From: Haemaphysalis longicornis
Taxonomy: Eukaryota; Arthropoda; Arachnida; Ixodida; Ixodidae
NCBI GenBank assembly: GCA_013339765.2
Contig: JABSTR010003266.1
Location: 1-64,000 of the forward strand
DNA length: 64,000 nucleotides
Direction of reading: 5' to 3'
The stretch's first letter is position 1. Each line of letters opens with the position of its first letter. Shown in pieces: positions 10,843-21,444 of this stretch. The notes under the pieces are model-generated. The model saw nothing but the letters and a program-made list of their open reading frames with translations, was not told the origin of the DNA and searched no databases. Both the position numbers and the translations under genes were made by a program.

Positions 10843-11165
10843 TTAGCAAAGATTACTGCGGAGACACTCTTTTTGAGTACGTGACAGGGCCACAGACGGC
10901 ACACTGACGCAGTTATCTCCAGCTTCGTCTATCGCCAATGCATCGACTATCTCTCGTCCGATTCTACTTCTCTTTTTTTCCGATAACTGCGATTGTGTGC
11001 ACGTAGGCTTCACAGTGGCAGTCTTGAGCGTGTGTAGCAAGGTGGCCGGAAGGGTTTGCTTAGAGCGAAGCAGCATGTTCTTGGGCCCTGTCGTTCAGGC
11101 ATCGGACGGTTTGTCCGATGTAGACGGACCGGCACCTCAAGGGAATTTTGTAGACCCCATTTTAA
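10843..11165 (-). pseudogene. GIY-YIG endonuclease and C-terminus of the Penelope-like element
   Basis: On the minus strand at 11158-11075 the protein reads GVYKIPLRCRSVYIGQTVRC then LNDRAQEH. This is the GIY-YIG nuclease signature as it occurs in PLEs, with GVY and YIG both present. Further on, in another frame, come RIGREIVDALAIDEAGDNCV and SVPSVALS (about 10970-10876), the conserved C-terminal block. The domain nicks target DNA in active elements. The frame change between the two parts disables this copy. Confidence 0.82.
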
Positions 11166-11365
11166 ACGCGGAGCGTTTCTTAGTCGCACGATGTCCCTCG
11201 ACCGTCGGCGGCGGCGTCCACACGCTCACCGCGCATGCGCGTCGCGGCGAGGCGCAGGTGCGCGTCTCTCCCCCGTACCCTCCTCGCTCTCAACAACAGG
11301 TGCAGCGTTGTTGTCCGTCCGCAGCCCTCCCCCTACACTATAAAAAATAGTAGTTATCGGCGCCT

Positions 11366-11428
11366 GGTTTCGATCCCACGACCCTGTGGGCGGTACGCGA
11401 GGTACATGGTGCTCTTCCCACTGCGCCA
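11366..11428 (-). repeat. tRNA-derived SINE promoter module
   Basis: On the minus strand box A is TGGCGCAGTGGG (11428-11417) and box B is GGATCGAAACC (11376-11366). The spacing of about 40 bases is right for a tRNA-type Pol III promoter. It is unrelated in sequence to the module at 171 and 648. The body of the SINE probably runs leftward on the map into the GC-rich block. It could belong to the Ruka-type tick SINEs, but I cannot confirm that. Confidence 0.6.
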
Positions 11429-11494
11429 CAAAACCGACACAGAATCAAAGGCTACGAACGCGCCTTATATCCTCTACACATTCAAACTACGTCA

Positions 11495-11640
11495 AGAAGC
11501 TGCTGATACAAGACAGCAGTTGCATCGATCTCGTCTTCACCAGTTTGCTGCAACGCACGACCACTGCTTAAAGACCCCTTAACAGTACACTATCGCGACC
11601 ACAAAGCCGTCGTTCTCAGCGTTCAATACAATGACAACAG
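11495..11640 (+). pseudogene. LINE endonuclease C-terminal scrap
   Basis: The translation KKLLIQDSSCIDLVFTSLLQ, followed after a shift by TVHYRDHKAVVLSV, resembles the end of an apurinic-type LINE endonuclease (IDLVFT ... SDHKAV). The catalytic His context DHK is retained. About 50 codons only, flanked by unrelated sequence. Confidence 0.5.
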
Positions 11641-11889
11641 CAACAAATAAATAAAGAACGACTTACAACAACCCACTCCTTGCCTTACTTCTTGCGTGAC
11701 AAAAAAAAAGAAACATTGGGCTCATCTCTCAAGGAAGGGGGACTCGAGTCGCAAAATCACGAAAGTAATAATTATTATATGAAAAAAAATAATTAATAGT
11801 AATAAGCAATAATAGTTAACACATTCACTACCACCCCACCACCCCCCCCCAAACCACTAACGTTAACGCAATACACCCACCCCCTACGC

Positions 11890-12213
11890 GACGCATTTAC
11901 TCGAGTCCCCCCTCGTGGGGAGATCGGCCCAATTTTTTCGCTGCAATCTGCGCATATTGTCCGGTGTTTTTGACACAAACTGGCAACGACACGCACCTGT
12001 TCCCGTGATGGAACATGCCGTAGGCCTTTCGGGGGTGGTGAATACGGCCTTGACACCATGTTTCTTTCCCACTTTTTTGATAGCATGGGAAAATCTATGT
12101 ACGTATGGCAGAACTGCCAACCGTCTTCTGTCCACTTCAGTGGGTTGAGGAGGCCGTCTCTTCTCTTTACCCTTTATACTTTGCACGAGCGCTTCGCAGA
12201 CAGGTTTCAGCAA
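11890..12213 (-). pseudogene. Penelope-like linker between RT and endonuclease
   Basis: The frame reads LAVLPYVHRFSHAIKKVGKK then HGVKAVFTTPERPTACS, matching the conserved PLE linker (PYVHG.S...KK...GV.VVFSAP). Its start overlaps the end of the RT frame in a different phase, so a frameshift joins them. It runs into the foreign insertion near 11890. Confidence 0.75.
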
Positions 12214-12225
12214 GCTTTTTTTGTA

Positions 12226-12765
12226 TCAGGCGTTCTGTAGGCGACTGGCCTGTCTTTCAAAACTCGTAGCTATCTGGTACGGACAGGACTTCTTGAGTGC
12301 CGATAGCAAGGCAGTAGTGGCCACTGCTGTCTTGACAGTATGGGAGTGGCCAGACGTGTAGGGAAGAAAGGCCTTGGACGAATGGGGCTCGTACCTCCAA
12401 CAGGCGTGGTGTTGCCGGAAGTGAATGATGCCCAGGAACCCGATTGACGCGTTTTCAGGGTGCTCGTGTGTGAAGGAGAGGTCCGGGCAGCATTCCTTGA
12501 AGATTTTGAGGAAAGCGTTCAGGCAAAGGTTTGGAGGAGCACCTGTGGTTGTGTTACACAAGACAAGGAAGTCGCCTACGTAGCGAAAAACGGAAACGAT
12601 GCTGTCTTCTTCGAGACTGGACTCGATTGCTCTTCCGCATGATGCCAGGGAGATTTCGGATAGGTACGGGGCTACAGGGACCCTATGCATATGCCGTCCT
12701 TTTGGACATAGTGCGCATCTTCGTGCTGAACAATGGCGGACAACAGGTAGGCTTCTACGACCTCA
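12226..12765 (-). pseudogene. Penelope-like reverse transcriptase, C-terminal half
   Basis: The first readable block, LEVVEAYLLSAIVQHEDAHY then VQKDGICIGSL (12765 to about 12670), matches the region just before the catalytic box in Penelope RT. After one stop, an open frame of 154 codons (12690-12226) continues with APYLSEISLASC. The catalytic box at 12582-12571 reads YVGD in place of YVDD, so the third position Asp is Gly and the enzyme would be dead. Downstream, NASIGFLGIIHFRQHHACWR and EPHSSKAFLPYTSGHSHTVK are typical of the PLE thumb. The role in an intact element is target-primed reverse transcription. Confidence 0.85.
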
Positions 12766-15700
12766 AGTCTTATAGGAAAACATATATAAAAGTGCTATAT
12801 GAAACAGCGCTGACCTGCTATATAGAACAATACATATAACGCTCAATATGCTATTAATAATACGTTGCAGCTACAGCTGCCTTGTAAACTTAGCTTGACA
12901 CAGGGTTTGCAGAAAAAGATTTTATTCCTTGATCATGGTTTTAGCTAAGATATATTGCGAATGTAGCGTTGACGCGGCTACACAATTGCGGATCTAAAGC
13001 TAGACTTTTTTCTTTAAAATTCCGTAGCATGGCTATATATTTCAGTAAATACTTTTTTATTGCTGGATAGCACTCCACAATATTCTTCTTTCATAAACCA
13101 GCTAGATTGCCATCGAATACACCACAATACATCATTCCTTCACAAATCCGGCAGACTGCAAACCTGCCACTAAACTGTTATATACTAATTTTCGAGCTCA
13201 GCTTCTTTTATTTTTTTATTTCCAATCATATTTCTTTTTCCAGGTTATGTTTTTTTTCTGACCTTTTGTACTGGTCGGTTCTACTCTATAGGCCTTGTAA
13301 AACCTTTTGTATTTCACAGGGCAGTGAAAAAAAAAACTTCTCATGTATAAGTGCATGCAAAAATATGTGCGTCATTCAATCATTGCGGGCGCTGCTATCA
13401 GAAATATTGCTTCTAATAGCCTTAAAATATGCGCGGAACTTCCCCCAACTTTGGCCACTAGTCATTTGTTTTTGTGCAAAAAAAACGACCCAAAATGGAC
13501 ACAGGACACGGGAAGAGAGTACACGAACACGCCAGTATTTTTTGTGCGAAAAAGAACTCGTGAAAGGGATGCAAGAACCCAGAAGGTAGAACAGGAACAC
13601 GGTGCTCCAGCAGCGCGTTTGTATCCTATCTTCCCGCGTCCTGTTTCCTTTTCACTGTTTCTTTTTATGCACGATATGAAAGAGCTTGTCCAGCCTTTAG
13701 ATCTGCTGAAGTAGTATTTTCTTTTGTGCAGTACGGGGTCAATTGCTTCTTTAAAGAATACGGTGGATGAATGGGAGCGTGGGTGACGTACGTTTAGTTC
13801 ATCCCCCTAATCTTTCACAACGAGAATGGTAAGTGCTTAACATGGCAGTATTCGTCGATTCGTTCTGTTTCATTCAAGCATTCGAGTTTCGGCTCCAATG
13901 TGAAGACTTAAAAAGTTGTTTTTGTACTCCAGAATCCCACACTCTGTTATACTCGGATTTACTGTATCAATGAGAATGATGTTTTTGTAGCGTTCAAAGC
14001 CATCATTAAAAACTAATGGGTGTGCACTTTGAAGACAGATACCTATGTAGAGAATGCGAAGAAGGAGGGTTGGTGGTTCGTAACCTCCAAACCTTTTCAG
14101 ATCAGAGAAAGTTCAAGTTAAACAGTTTTTACTTACGAAATTCCTATTATTTGGAATTTTTTAGAGCAGTCGCTCCCATATTGTTGGACACAAAGGCATT
14201 CAAGGGGTCTGCGAAGCCGACTCCGCAGAGTCAACACCCCACTCTTCACACTTTTGGCGCCACAGCGCCTTGTCGACTCTACCCTGTCAAGCATAAAGTT
14301 GTGCAAAAAGTTGCCATTGCAAATTATGTCCAGTTCATAGGTTTCTTTGTACAGCTCAGCCTTTTATGCAGTGCAGAAAATGACAGAGAGCACGACAGAG
14401 CATAGGCAACTATTGCCACCTTCTTTATTAAACAACCGAAATTATGTACTGCTGCCAATTATTATCACGTTACTCTGCAGCTAAAGTCGCTTTTGTTCTT
14501 TTCCCTGATTTGAGCAGAATACCTCCTATTACTATTGAAATGCTTCCAAGAAATTTAATTTTACATCCAGCTGAACAGGACAATAACCAATACAGTTTGA
14601 GCATAAAAAACGCAATGAGCGCTGTTGCATGCACAGTTGAAAATGTCTGAATGAAACCGCCATTGGATACAACTACACGTATAGTACATGAGGAGTGAGG
14701 AGGCTAGTGTACACACACTTCATAGTTCATATTTCATAGTCTAATAAAAACCTATTTAGGAAGCAGCTTGTTTGGCACGAGTACATATGATTGCAAGAAA
14801 GCAGGAGCGGGTAAGTAACTGCAACGTAACATGAGGTAAGCCAGCAGCATGCTTGATCAACCACCAGCTCTGCACAATCGTGTGAGTATATGATGAAGCC
14901 CTGCGCACGGATGTGCAACGCCACTCAGCCCAAAATATTCCCATTTACGCTGCAGCCGTATGAACGGGGTGTGCATATGAGATAGTTGCAACATTGTTTT
15001 GTTCATCCAATCAATAGCGCCGTGTGGAACGTTTCGATAATTTGCGGTTTTTATAGCTTTTTCAATATAATCACCAAAATGTTGCTAGTATGTGATTTGA
15101 ACATGTTGTCAAAGCAGGTTTCAACACGTAAGTAAAAATAAAGAGTACAATCCTTAGTGTGCCCTCACGTTTTGACGGGCATGTGTAAAAAAGCAGTGAC
15201 AAGTGTCAATGTAAGGCCGCTTGGTTAATAGTGAGTACTCGAAAACTTGCAGTTTTTGTATTTTTACCACACATATCGGCTAACAATGCATCACGGCATT
15301 GCAATGTTAATGCTGCTCTTGCTGCCGCACAAAAATTCACATGTGAATGTGTGGGGGTTACCAGAACGTAAAGGACAGTGTGAAGAGAGGTGACTGAATA
15401 AACATCTTGATAATTCTGGCCCCATTCAGCACGGGAGCTCTTTTCCTGTTTCGGCATCTTTTAACTATGTTTCACAGGCTCCAAAGTGAACACCAAAATG
15501 AACATAAAAGCAGTTGACTCACCAGTTGTCCAGAACCAGTAGCCCAGTTGCGAGTCGGGTCTGAATTTGTATGTCTTCTTCGCCCCCGTCTATTTTTTGT
15601 CGTGGGCAGGTGAATGCACCTGCCTTGTTACATACAACGTTCTGTAGAACATTTGCCACAAACTGAAGTTCACCGAAGGTCTTTATTCTGAAACTGAAAA

Positions 15701-17130
15701 AAGTGCATTGCCTAAACAGAGAATTATTTTCGTCTCGGTTTTTTCAAAGGCACCCAGTAGAGTAAACTGTGGTTTAAGCTTGTCCGAACGCGATTGCCAG
15801 TGCTGTTTAGTGATGCTGATGACAGCGTGGAGCAGAAACTTTGTCGTTTGTTTTAGTTTTGCTTCTGCTTTGTTTTTGCCTGACTTCATGAACTTCTTGA
15901 AACTCCGGCAGCCAATTTTTGTTTTATTTTCGTTGTGTGGTTCCACCCTGGATAGTCGTTCTTGGTTATGCTCTGCTCTTCAATAGCCTCTCTTGGAAGC
16001 CAATATTTAGTCAGTGGCTTCCTTATACATGCTCTTCATTCTCACTATCAAAAGCCATATCACCTGGCTAGTGATGTGTAGCACAAACGAAAACAACTAA
16101 GGACAGAAAAAGTTTCATTTCAATTCTTGAAACGCCAAGTTACTAGCCAAAAAAGCTACGAAATAAGGAGCAATGACTTCGGTTTACTTAAGAGGGCTGT
16201 ATGGACCACCCAAAGGGCTTTGACGTCTGTAAACACAACTATGCGGTTGTCATTCCCATTCTTTTCCTTTGCAGTTGTAACTATCTGGTACACATGTGAA
16301 GCCGAGCAGTATGCTTTAGGCAATACAGAAAATGTTTAAAAGCCCACTGTTTTACACGGGGCAAATGCTCACTCACTCCGTAAAAGCAAAGATTAATATT
16401 TTGTAGTTAGCTACAAACTATCTTTCTCCAGCTTGAACCTCTATTCTCTCATAATGACCAGCCTTTTTTTAAAAATCACTTAGAAACACATAACAAAAAC
16501 AACGAGAACGCAGGGTTATGCCCACAACCCCTAAAAGTTCTTTTTATATTTTGAATTCATTCATAACTTAGATAATCTGTAAATCCCCTGCTCAATATTT
16601 TAACACACAAAAACATCCAGAACACTGTACACAATTAAAACCACTGCTTTGAATGATGTGCACGCCACTGGGGGCATAATAATTGGACAATTTAATCTAA
16701 GAGGCCACCCATTTTTAGAGCAAAGTTTATGTGGTGTTCAAAACAATTTTGTTCCTGCTGTTTGTGCTACAGTGGTTTTTTTTCTGTTCTAAAAGCCACT
16801 AATGTCATGATTGACATTCCACAATAGTCACCCCGAAGACAAAGTGTATATAATGAGCAACACGTTTCCATTTATCTACACTGGTTGCGTGGTTTATCAG
16901 CGGAGCAATGCTTAATATTTGGGTAAGGTGGCCTTGGCGTGATATATAAAAAAACAAAAATGCATAAATAGCGATGTCATCGTCATCATCATGAGCCTGC
17001 CGGACGAAGGCGTCATTTATTGTTCCTGTCATGCACTACTCGAGTCCACAGTTTACCTCCGAAGTTGCGTATTTTATCCCTAAAAACTTACACAGCTTCT
17101 TTAAATATGTTCGTTTCGTTTCGGTGAAAG
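12766..17130. other. Unassigned sequence
   Basis: About 4.4 kb with no recognisable protein domain, RNA or family repeat. Several open frames of 60-160 codons exist (for example 13107-13589 and 14016-14405, both plus), but they are low-complexity or lack motifs, and I do not believe they are genes. An imperfect inverted repeat lies at about 13494-13654. A trinucleotide stretch rich in CAT/CGT lies at 16978-16992. Confidence 0.4.
13494..13654. repeat. Imperfect inverted repeat
   Basis: CAGGACACGGGAAGA near 13501 is mirrored by TCTTCCCGCGTCCTG near 13633, with one mismatch. The arms and their AC-rich surroundings resemble the termini of tick Penelope-like elements seen elsewhere in the window. 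Confidence 0.5.
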
Positions 17131-17330
17131 CCCATAAACACGCATGTAAAAACAGTGCTGAAAAGAGGACAGACAATAGCGGCACAGAAAAAGACCCTGC
17201 CTCGTGCTGTCGTAAAGGGTGCCAAGTACAACAAAAACAAAACAACCGGAAAAACACCGTCGCTGTGAGGGAGAAATAAGCCAAAGCAGGACAAAGCAAA
17301 CAATAGAGTCAACTATTTATTTTCACGGTG
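17130..17330. repeat. Penelope-like terminal sequence, solo
   Basis: The stretch contains AACAGTGCTGAAAAGAGGAC and CCTGCCTCGTGCTGTCG. The purine bias and ACAG(C/T)GC(T/G) ends match the style of the foldback at 52986-53078 and of the PLE tail near 10700. No coding sequence is attached. Confidence 0.4.
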
Positions 17331-17379
17331 TCACAAGAAGCTGAAACAAACCAAAATATTGCCGGGTGGGCCTCGGCGC

Positions 17380-17550
17380 CTTCACGACATAGCCGGAGGT
17401 GTACACGCCATAGCCGCTATTCTCTGAGGTGTACAAACGGACCAGCGAAAACGACGGTGAAGAAGTCTGCGGGCTTGTGCTTTGCTCGCCATATTGGACA
17501 TTTTTTATTCTCGCTAGTGCTGACCTCACCATTTAGGCGTGGGCCAGTAC
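17380..17550. repeat. Diverged direct repeat, left copy
   Basis: It shares GACATAGCCGG, TGTGCTTTGCTCGCCATATT, then TTCTCGCTAGTGCTGA and ACCATTTA with 18130-18310. On the minus strand both copies can be read as KCPIWR.KH followed by VVF.G.FV and GYVV, so a common coding origin is possible. I do not recognise the protein. Confidence 0.55.
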
Positions 17551-17736
17551 AGGTGGTGTCTTCAAGCGATGACGGAGTTATTCGAAAGCCACTTCCTGTG
17601 CATCGCCCCAAATGAAATCCACGTGATCACGAGGGAGGAGAGTAAGCGGGGCCGCAATGTGCCTCAAGATACCCCTGAGGTTACCCCTGATACCCTGATA
17701 GCTTGAGGATACCCTTCAGATACCCCTGTCCATGAA

Positions 17737-18060
17737 TTGTATGCCGCGCTGAAGACGCGCGTGCTCTGGCCGGGCTTCGGATTTAGCAGAACAAGCTGTG
17801 CAACGTCCCCCGCTATGACCTACTGCGACGAAACGACACCTTTGCTCATTGGATCGGGTCTGGATGTCGACCCCAGTCAGACGTCGGGAGCTATCCGTAA
17901 AGCTTATGCGCCGATACTTCGGCCCGTACAGAGCACTACGCAAAGTGAATGATGTCACGTACGAAGACACCCCAACTACCACTGGCGTTACCAAAAGTTC
18001 TCGAACTCTGCCCGAGGTAATGCAAGTTGTGGGACTGCAGCCATACCCCTCGCGATGACA
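17737..18060 (+). pseudogene. gypsy integrase C-terminal fragment
   Basis: The frames read YDLLRRNDTFAHWI and then, shifted, VWMSTPVRRRELSVKLMRR followed by YFGPYRALRKVNDVTYED and SSRTLPEVMQVVG. This is the C-terminal region of tick gypsy integrases, where the usual text is RYNLRRR..F.PGD.VW.W.P.RRRGLS.KLLRRYFGPY. The fragment lies between the two diverged direct repeats. No upstream RT or core is present. Confidence 0.8.
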
Positions 18061-18129
18061 AGGCGAATTGTGCACTTCACATAAGCATCGAGTCTCTGTC
18101 TTTCTCGGGAGGGATGATAATATCGCGTG

Positions 18130-18310
18130 TCCTTCGGCAACTCAACGACATAGCCGGTAATCTTCTTATGGGCATTTCCATTGACTGCGGCGCGATCTAC
18201 AAAAAAGCCACCGAAGACTACGGCGAAAGAGTGTACATTCCTGTGCTTTCGTCGCCATATTGGACACTTCCTCTTCTCGCTTCTGCTGAATGTACCATTT
18301 AAGTGTATCG
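18130..18310. repeat. Diverged direct repeat, right copy
   Basis: Partner of 17380-17550. The pair flanks the integrase fragment, so the two may be remnants of LTRs or of a local duplication. Confidence 0.55.
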
Positions 18311-18373
18311 CCTAATAATGTCCCCCGTACTGTGGGTACCAAACTGGCGTGTCTATTTGGAAGGACGCAGTAA

Positions 18374-18740
18374 TATGCTGTCGACAGCAAAAAATTGTGG
18401 GATGTGCAGCGAGTCGCAGAGGGCTGAAAACCTCGTTGCTGCGCCTCTGGACGCGAAGGCACCCTTAGTCGGGGCTCAAGAAACTTCCGCGCCAGGCGCG
18501 CTTACTGAAAACCTGTATTTACTTAGTTATTAAGGATCTGTGGTCATTAGCTTCCCCGTAACGTTCTTTCGTTAGTCGTGGAAGCCGCTGTGGTGCGGCG
18601 TGACCATCGCCACGAATCCGCGTTCACTGGTGCAACCACATTCGAAGCTCGCGGACGCCTTTTGCGCGGGGATCACCTTTTTCCTATTACTAGCTATTCA
18701 CTCAATGGTGTGATGCTTGATCATTAAAATATTTACAGCG
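18374..18740 (+). repeat. Composite repeat X, part R1, copy A
   Basis: Aligns with 30950-31320 over its full length. Shared blocks include CTGTCG.CAGCAAAAA, TTGCTGCGCCT, GAAACTT and CTTTTGCGCGG. It is followed directly by R2 in both copies. Function unknown; it may be a 5' region of a retroelement. Confidence 0.8.
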
Positions 18741-19150
18741 GAGCGGTTATAGTCTCATATCACAAGACATCTGCGTGCATCGACAACCTTCTGCGGAGGT
18801 TTTGTAGGTAAAGTAAACGACGTGAGCGTTGGTCTTTAGCTTTCCGTTCTCGTTATGAACAGTCGAGATTAAGGCGCTTCGATGCACTCGGTTTGACAAC
18901 ATGGCGGCAATACCGGAGCGCACAGTTCTCTCCCATGCCAGACAACACCCTAAATCCCGATCCCGAGACGTTGATTTAGGTGTCGGTGGTTTGGGCATGG
19001 TAGCAGCAGTTGTCAAGTAAAAAAACGTGCTCGAAATGATCACAACGTGATTACCAGACAGACGATTGCAACACCACACAGTTCAGCTTTTGTAGTTGTA
19101 ATAGACCTCTCCCCGCTTACTCCCATTCTAATCACAGGAAGCTGATATAC
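18741..19150 (+). repeat. Composite repeat X, part R2 (short), copy A
   Basis: Starts at GCGGAGGTTTTGTAGGTAAA and aligns with the starts of 31321-32545 and 41331-42416. Shared blocks include TTTGGGCATG and CTCCCCGCTTACTCCCATTC. The right 700 bp present in the other copies are missing here, and a LINE fragment follows instead. Confidence 0.8.
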
Positions 19151-19182
19151 TTCTGCCACCACCCTACCCCCAATCGGCTGAT

Positions 19183-19690
19183 GTACGTGGAGAGTGACTA
19201 GTGTGCTTAGAGCACCAGAGCTAATAGATATCAATAATGTACCCTCTACAGCTGGCACCCTTGACTAACTATTGAATTAATTTTAGTATCACGGCAAAGT
19301 CTCCCAGCCATCTCTTTCTTAACCCCCCTATACGACCATGCTGCTCCCATTTCGAATGAGTGCATAGGCGGAAGAAGTTGGGGTAACTTGGGGTCTCATT
19401 GAAGGACTTATACAGGACTGCTGTCACCGGCCCTGTTGCTTCTGGGAATATGTGTCCAGTGTCTTGTCATGTGTCCTTTAGGCAATTTTACAGAAAACGC
19501 ACTAAGAGAACGTATTTTACAGAATTTTATACACGTAAAACTCGAACTTGCACACACCCTTTTACACATGCCTCAAAGACCGCTTCTGCTTTCTTATGCA
19601 CTCCACGTAGCACAATCTTTAGTACCACATAGGCCCTCAACGCAGACGTTACTATTTATACAGCAGAATCAACAGGCTTTCTCATAAAAA
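19183..19690 (+). pseudogene. I-type LINE fragment (post-RT region), copy A
   Basis: Nucleotide alignment with 35100-35500 (GTGCTTAGAGCA, CTCTACAGCTGGCA, CCATTTCGAATGAGTGCA) identifies it as the same piece of ORF2 read more clearly there. No open frame of note survives. Confidence 0.65.
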
Positions 19691-19739
19691 ATAGAGCACA
19701 GCACAGCAAAGAAACTACAACAATCTAATATGTACAGAT

Positions 19740-20690
19740 ACCATAGTTTTCTTCACGCGCCATTAAAAGCATCTTCATACTTAAGGCTATGGGGCTTCTA
19801 CTCCTATTGGTTACTCATTTTAGAAAGTACCATACTCATCGCATACGTATGCTAGGACAATCCTTAGATATTAAAAGACCAATTATGTAGTGTTCGAGCT
19901 CTTTGGTCGTAGCTACCCTTGCGCACATAAACAGGAACATACTACTGAATACTGGAGCCATTTTTGGAACAATTATTAAGAAGCCGGCGATGAATAGAAT
20001 TTAAACATAGAGGCCAAGAATTGTCAGCCAGATAAGAACCAATAAAAATAAAATAAACAAAATCGAAAAAAAGATTGTATTCGTACTTTTCAGCTTGCAA
20101 AAAAAATACGAAATGTTTTGAATCATTACTCTGGAAGGATAAGCTCCAACCTTGTCTTAGCCAGTGGCGGAAATGTTGTTCAAAGAAATAAAACAATGCA
20201 GTGTTCTGGTGACTATCATATTGTAATTCAACTTTCCAGCCGAGGTGGAGTTACTGGAGCAGAAAAGCCCTTACAAATATTTGCCGAACGCATTATCTTC
20301 CAAAGGATCCGGTTGCATAAAAACTAGTACTAAATTAAAATTCCCCTTATGACCGACGTCAGAGTTTAAATGTACAGACCACTGAGTCTATTCAATTTAT
20401 TGAATAAGGTATTTTGAAAATGATACTTATTCAGGTAACTAAAATACTAGCTTCCCAGTAACAAAGAAAGCAATACGGCTTCAGAACGTTTCTCTATTTT
20501 GGACCAAATCCATGCACCTACAAGGCTCTTCAGTAATCCTGAGAAAAATATTTCATTATACAACACACGGTGCAAATAACGATTATTAAACGGCTTTTTT
20601 TCAGCGGCCATCACGGCGGTGTTTGAACGTTTCACAAATCATGGCATGAAAAAACATTACGTATAAATGCTGACTAAATAGATAAGTAGA
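19740..20690 (+). repeat. Composite repeat X, part R3, copy A
   Basis: Aligns with 42417-43300 almost end to end and with 36240-36800 more weakly. Shared blocks include TTAGGACAATCCTTA-like, ACTACTGAATACTGGAGCCA, GATAAGCTCCAA and GTGTTCTGGTGACT. It runs on into R4 without a break. Confidence 0.8.
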
Positions 20691-21444
20691 AATAAGGATA
20701 ATTATTTATTTATCTGTACCATTGTTATGCCACTTTTTCATATTTCGAGTTTGTTGCCGGCAGATGTGGCTCAAAATCATCATCGTCATCTCCATCCTAT
20801 CTACGCCCACTACAGAGTAAGGCCTCTCCCATTATTCTCCAATTATCCCTTTCCTGTACCAACTGCAACCAATTTATCCCGCAAACTTCGTCTCATCTTC
20901 CCACCTAACTTTCTGCCGCCCCCTGCAACGTTTCCCACTCTAGGGATCCACTCCGCTACCCTTTAAATGTAACAGATTTGGCTATGAATATCCAAAGACG
21001 TTTAGTTACTTTATTTTGTTCAGATTTTCTAGTATTTATTCTATCGAACAGAATTTATTCTTTCCTCTTCGGCCATTCTACCCTTGCGATCTTGATAAAG
21101 CTCCTTACAATCAGCGTCGGGAAGACCACCTCCTCCGTTCTATATGGATGAATCTGTGATTCAGTGTCACCTACAATCCCCGTACAGAAACTAATTTTGG
21201 TACGGTTATGCTTCCTTACAAAGCGAAACTAAAAAACACAACGCAAATTTGAGCGAAAGCGAACCGAACACTAACATTATTGCTCGGCTGTAGGGAAAAC
21301 CTTGTTTGTCACTCTTGTCATACTTACATTGAACCCCATAAGAATTGTAGCCACCGCTACTAACAAAAGAAAGAACGTCCTGCGTAAATGGCAGTACAAT
21401 GTCGTCATAAAAATTCCTGCCGGTAATTAGTAAAATTACCTTGT
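20691..21444 (+). repeat. Composite repeat X, part R4 (truncated), copy A
   Basis: Aligns with 40153-40640 and 43300-43800 (GATTTGGCTATGA, CCATTCTACCCTTG, GTGATTCAGTGTC, AGTAAAATTACCTTGTA). A 190-bp unrelated repeat sits inside it at 20772-20963. The alignment stops at 21444, where the LINE begins; the other R4 copies run on for another 700 bp. Confidence 0.8.
20772..20963 (-). mobile_element. Short interspersed repeat with TCATCATCG tail, inserted in R4
   Basis: The other two R4 copies lack this block, so it is a clean insertion. It contains GCCCACTACAGAGTAAGGCC and TTTCTGCCGCCCCCTGCAAC, which I recognise as a very common arthropod interspersed repeat, probably the 3' tail of an RTE-type LINE. 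On the minus strand it ends in a degenerate GATGAT run, as RTE tails do. Confidence 0.6.

Larger units (their letters stand above)
11172..11890. repeat. Insertion inside the Penelope-like element
   Basis: This block interrupts the PLE between linker and GIY-YIG domain. From left to right it has a GC-rich stretch (11172-11340), a tRNA-like SINE module on the minus strand (11366-11428), a plus-strand LINE endonuclease scrap (11495-11640), and an AT-rich stretch with a C10 homopolymer near 11840-11850. It looks like more than one successive insertion. Confidence 0.65.
10690..12765 (-). mobile_element. Penelope-like element, decayed, with nested insertion
   Basis: On the minus strand the order is RT (12765 to 12226), linker (12213 to about 11890), GIY-YIG endonuclease (11158 to 11075) and C-terminal region (about 10935 to 10843). 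Then comes a tail with a GATAGTGAGCAG-like motif and a purine/pyrimidine-biased terminus near 10690-10790. This is the architecture of Penelope-like retroelements that carry an endonuclease. An unrelated insertion occupies about 11172-11890 between linker and endonuclease. The 5' end is missing, since RT starts inside the palm. Confidence 0.85.

Noticed and set aside
13107..13589. 160-codon plus-strand open frame
   Set aside because: Low-complexity, Phe/Ser-rich translation of AT-rich DNA, overlapping an open frame in another phase; no motif.
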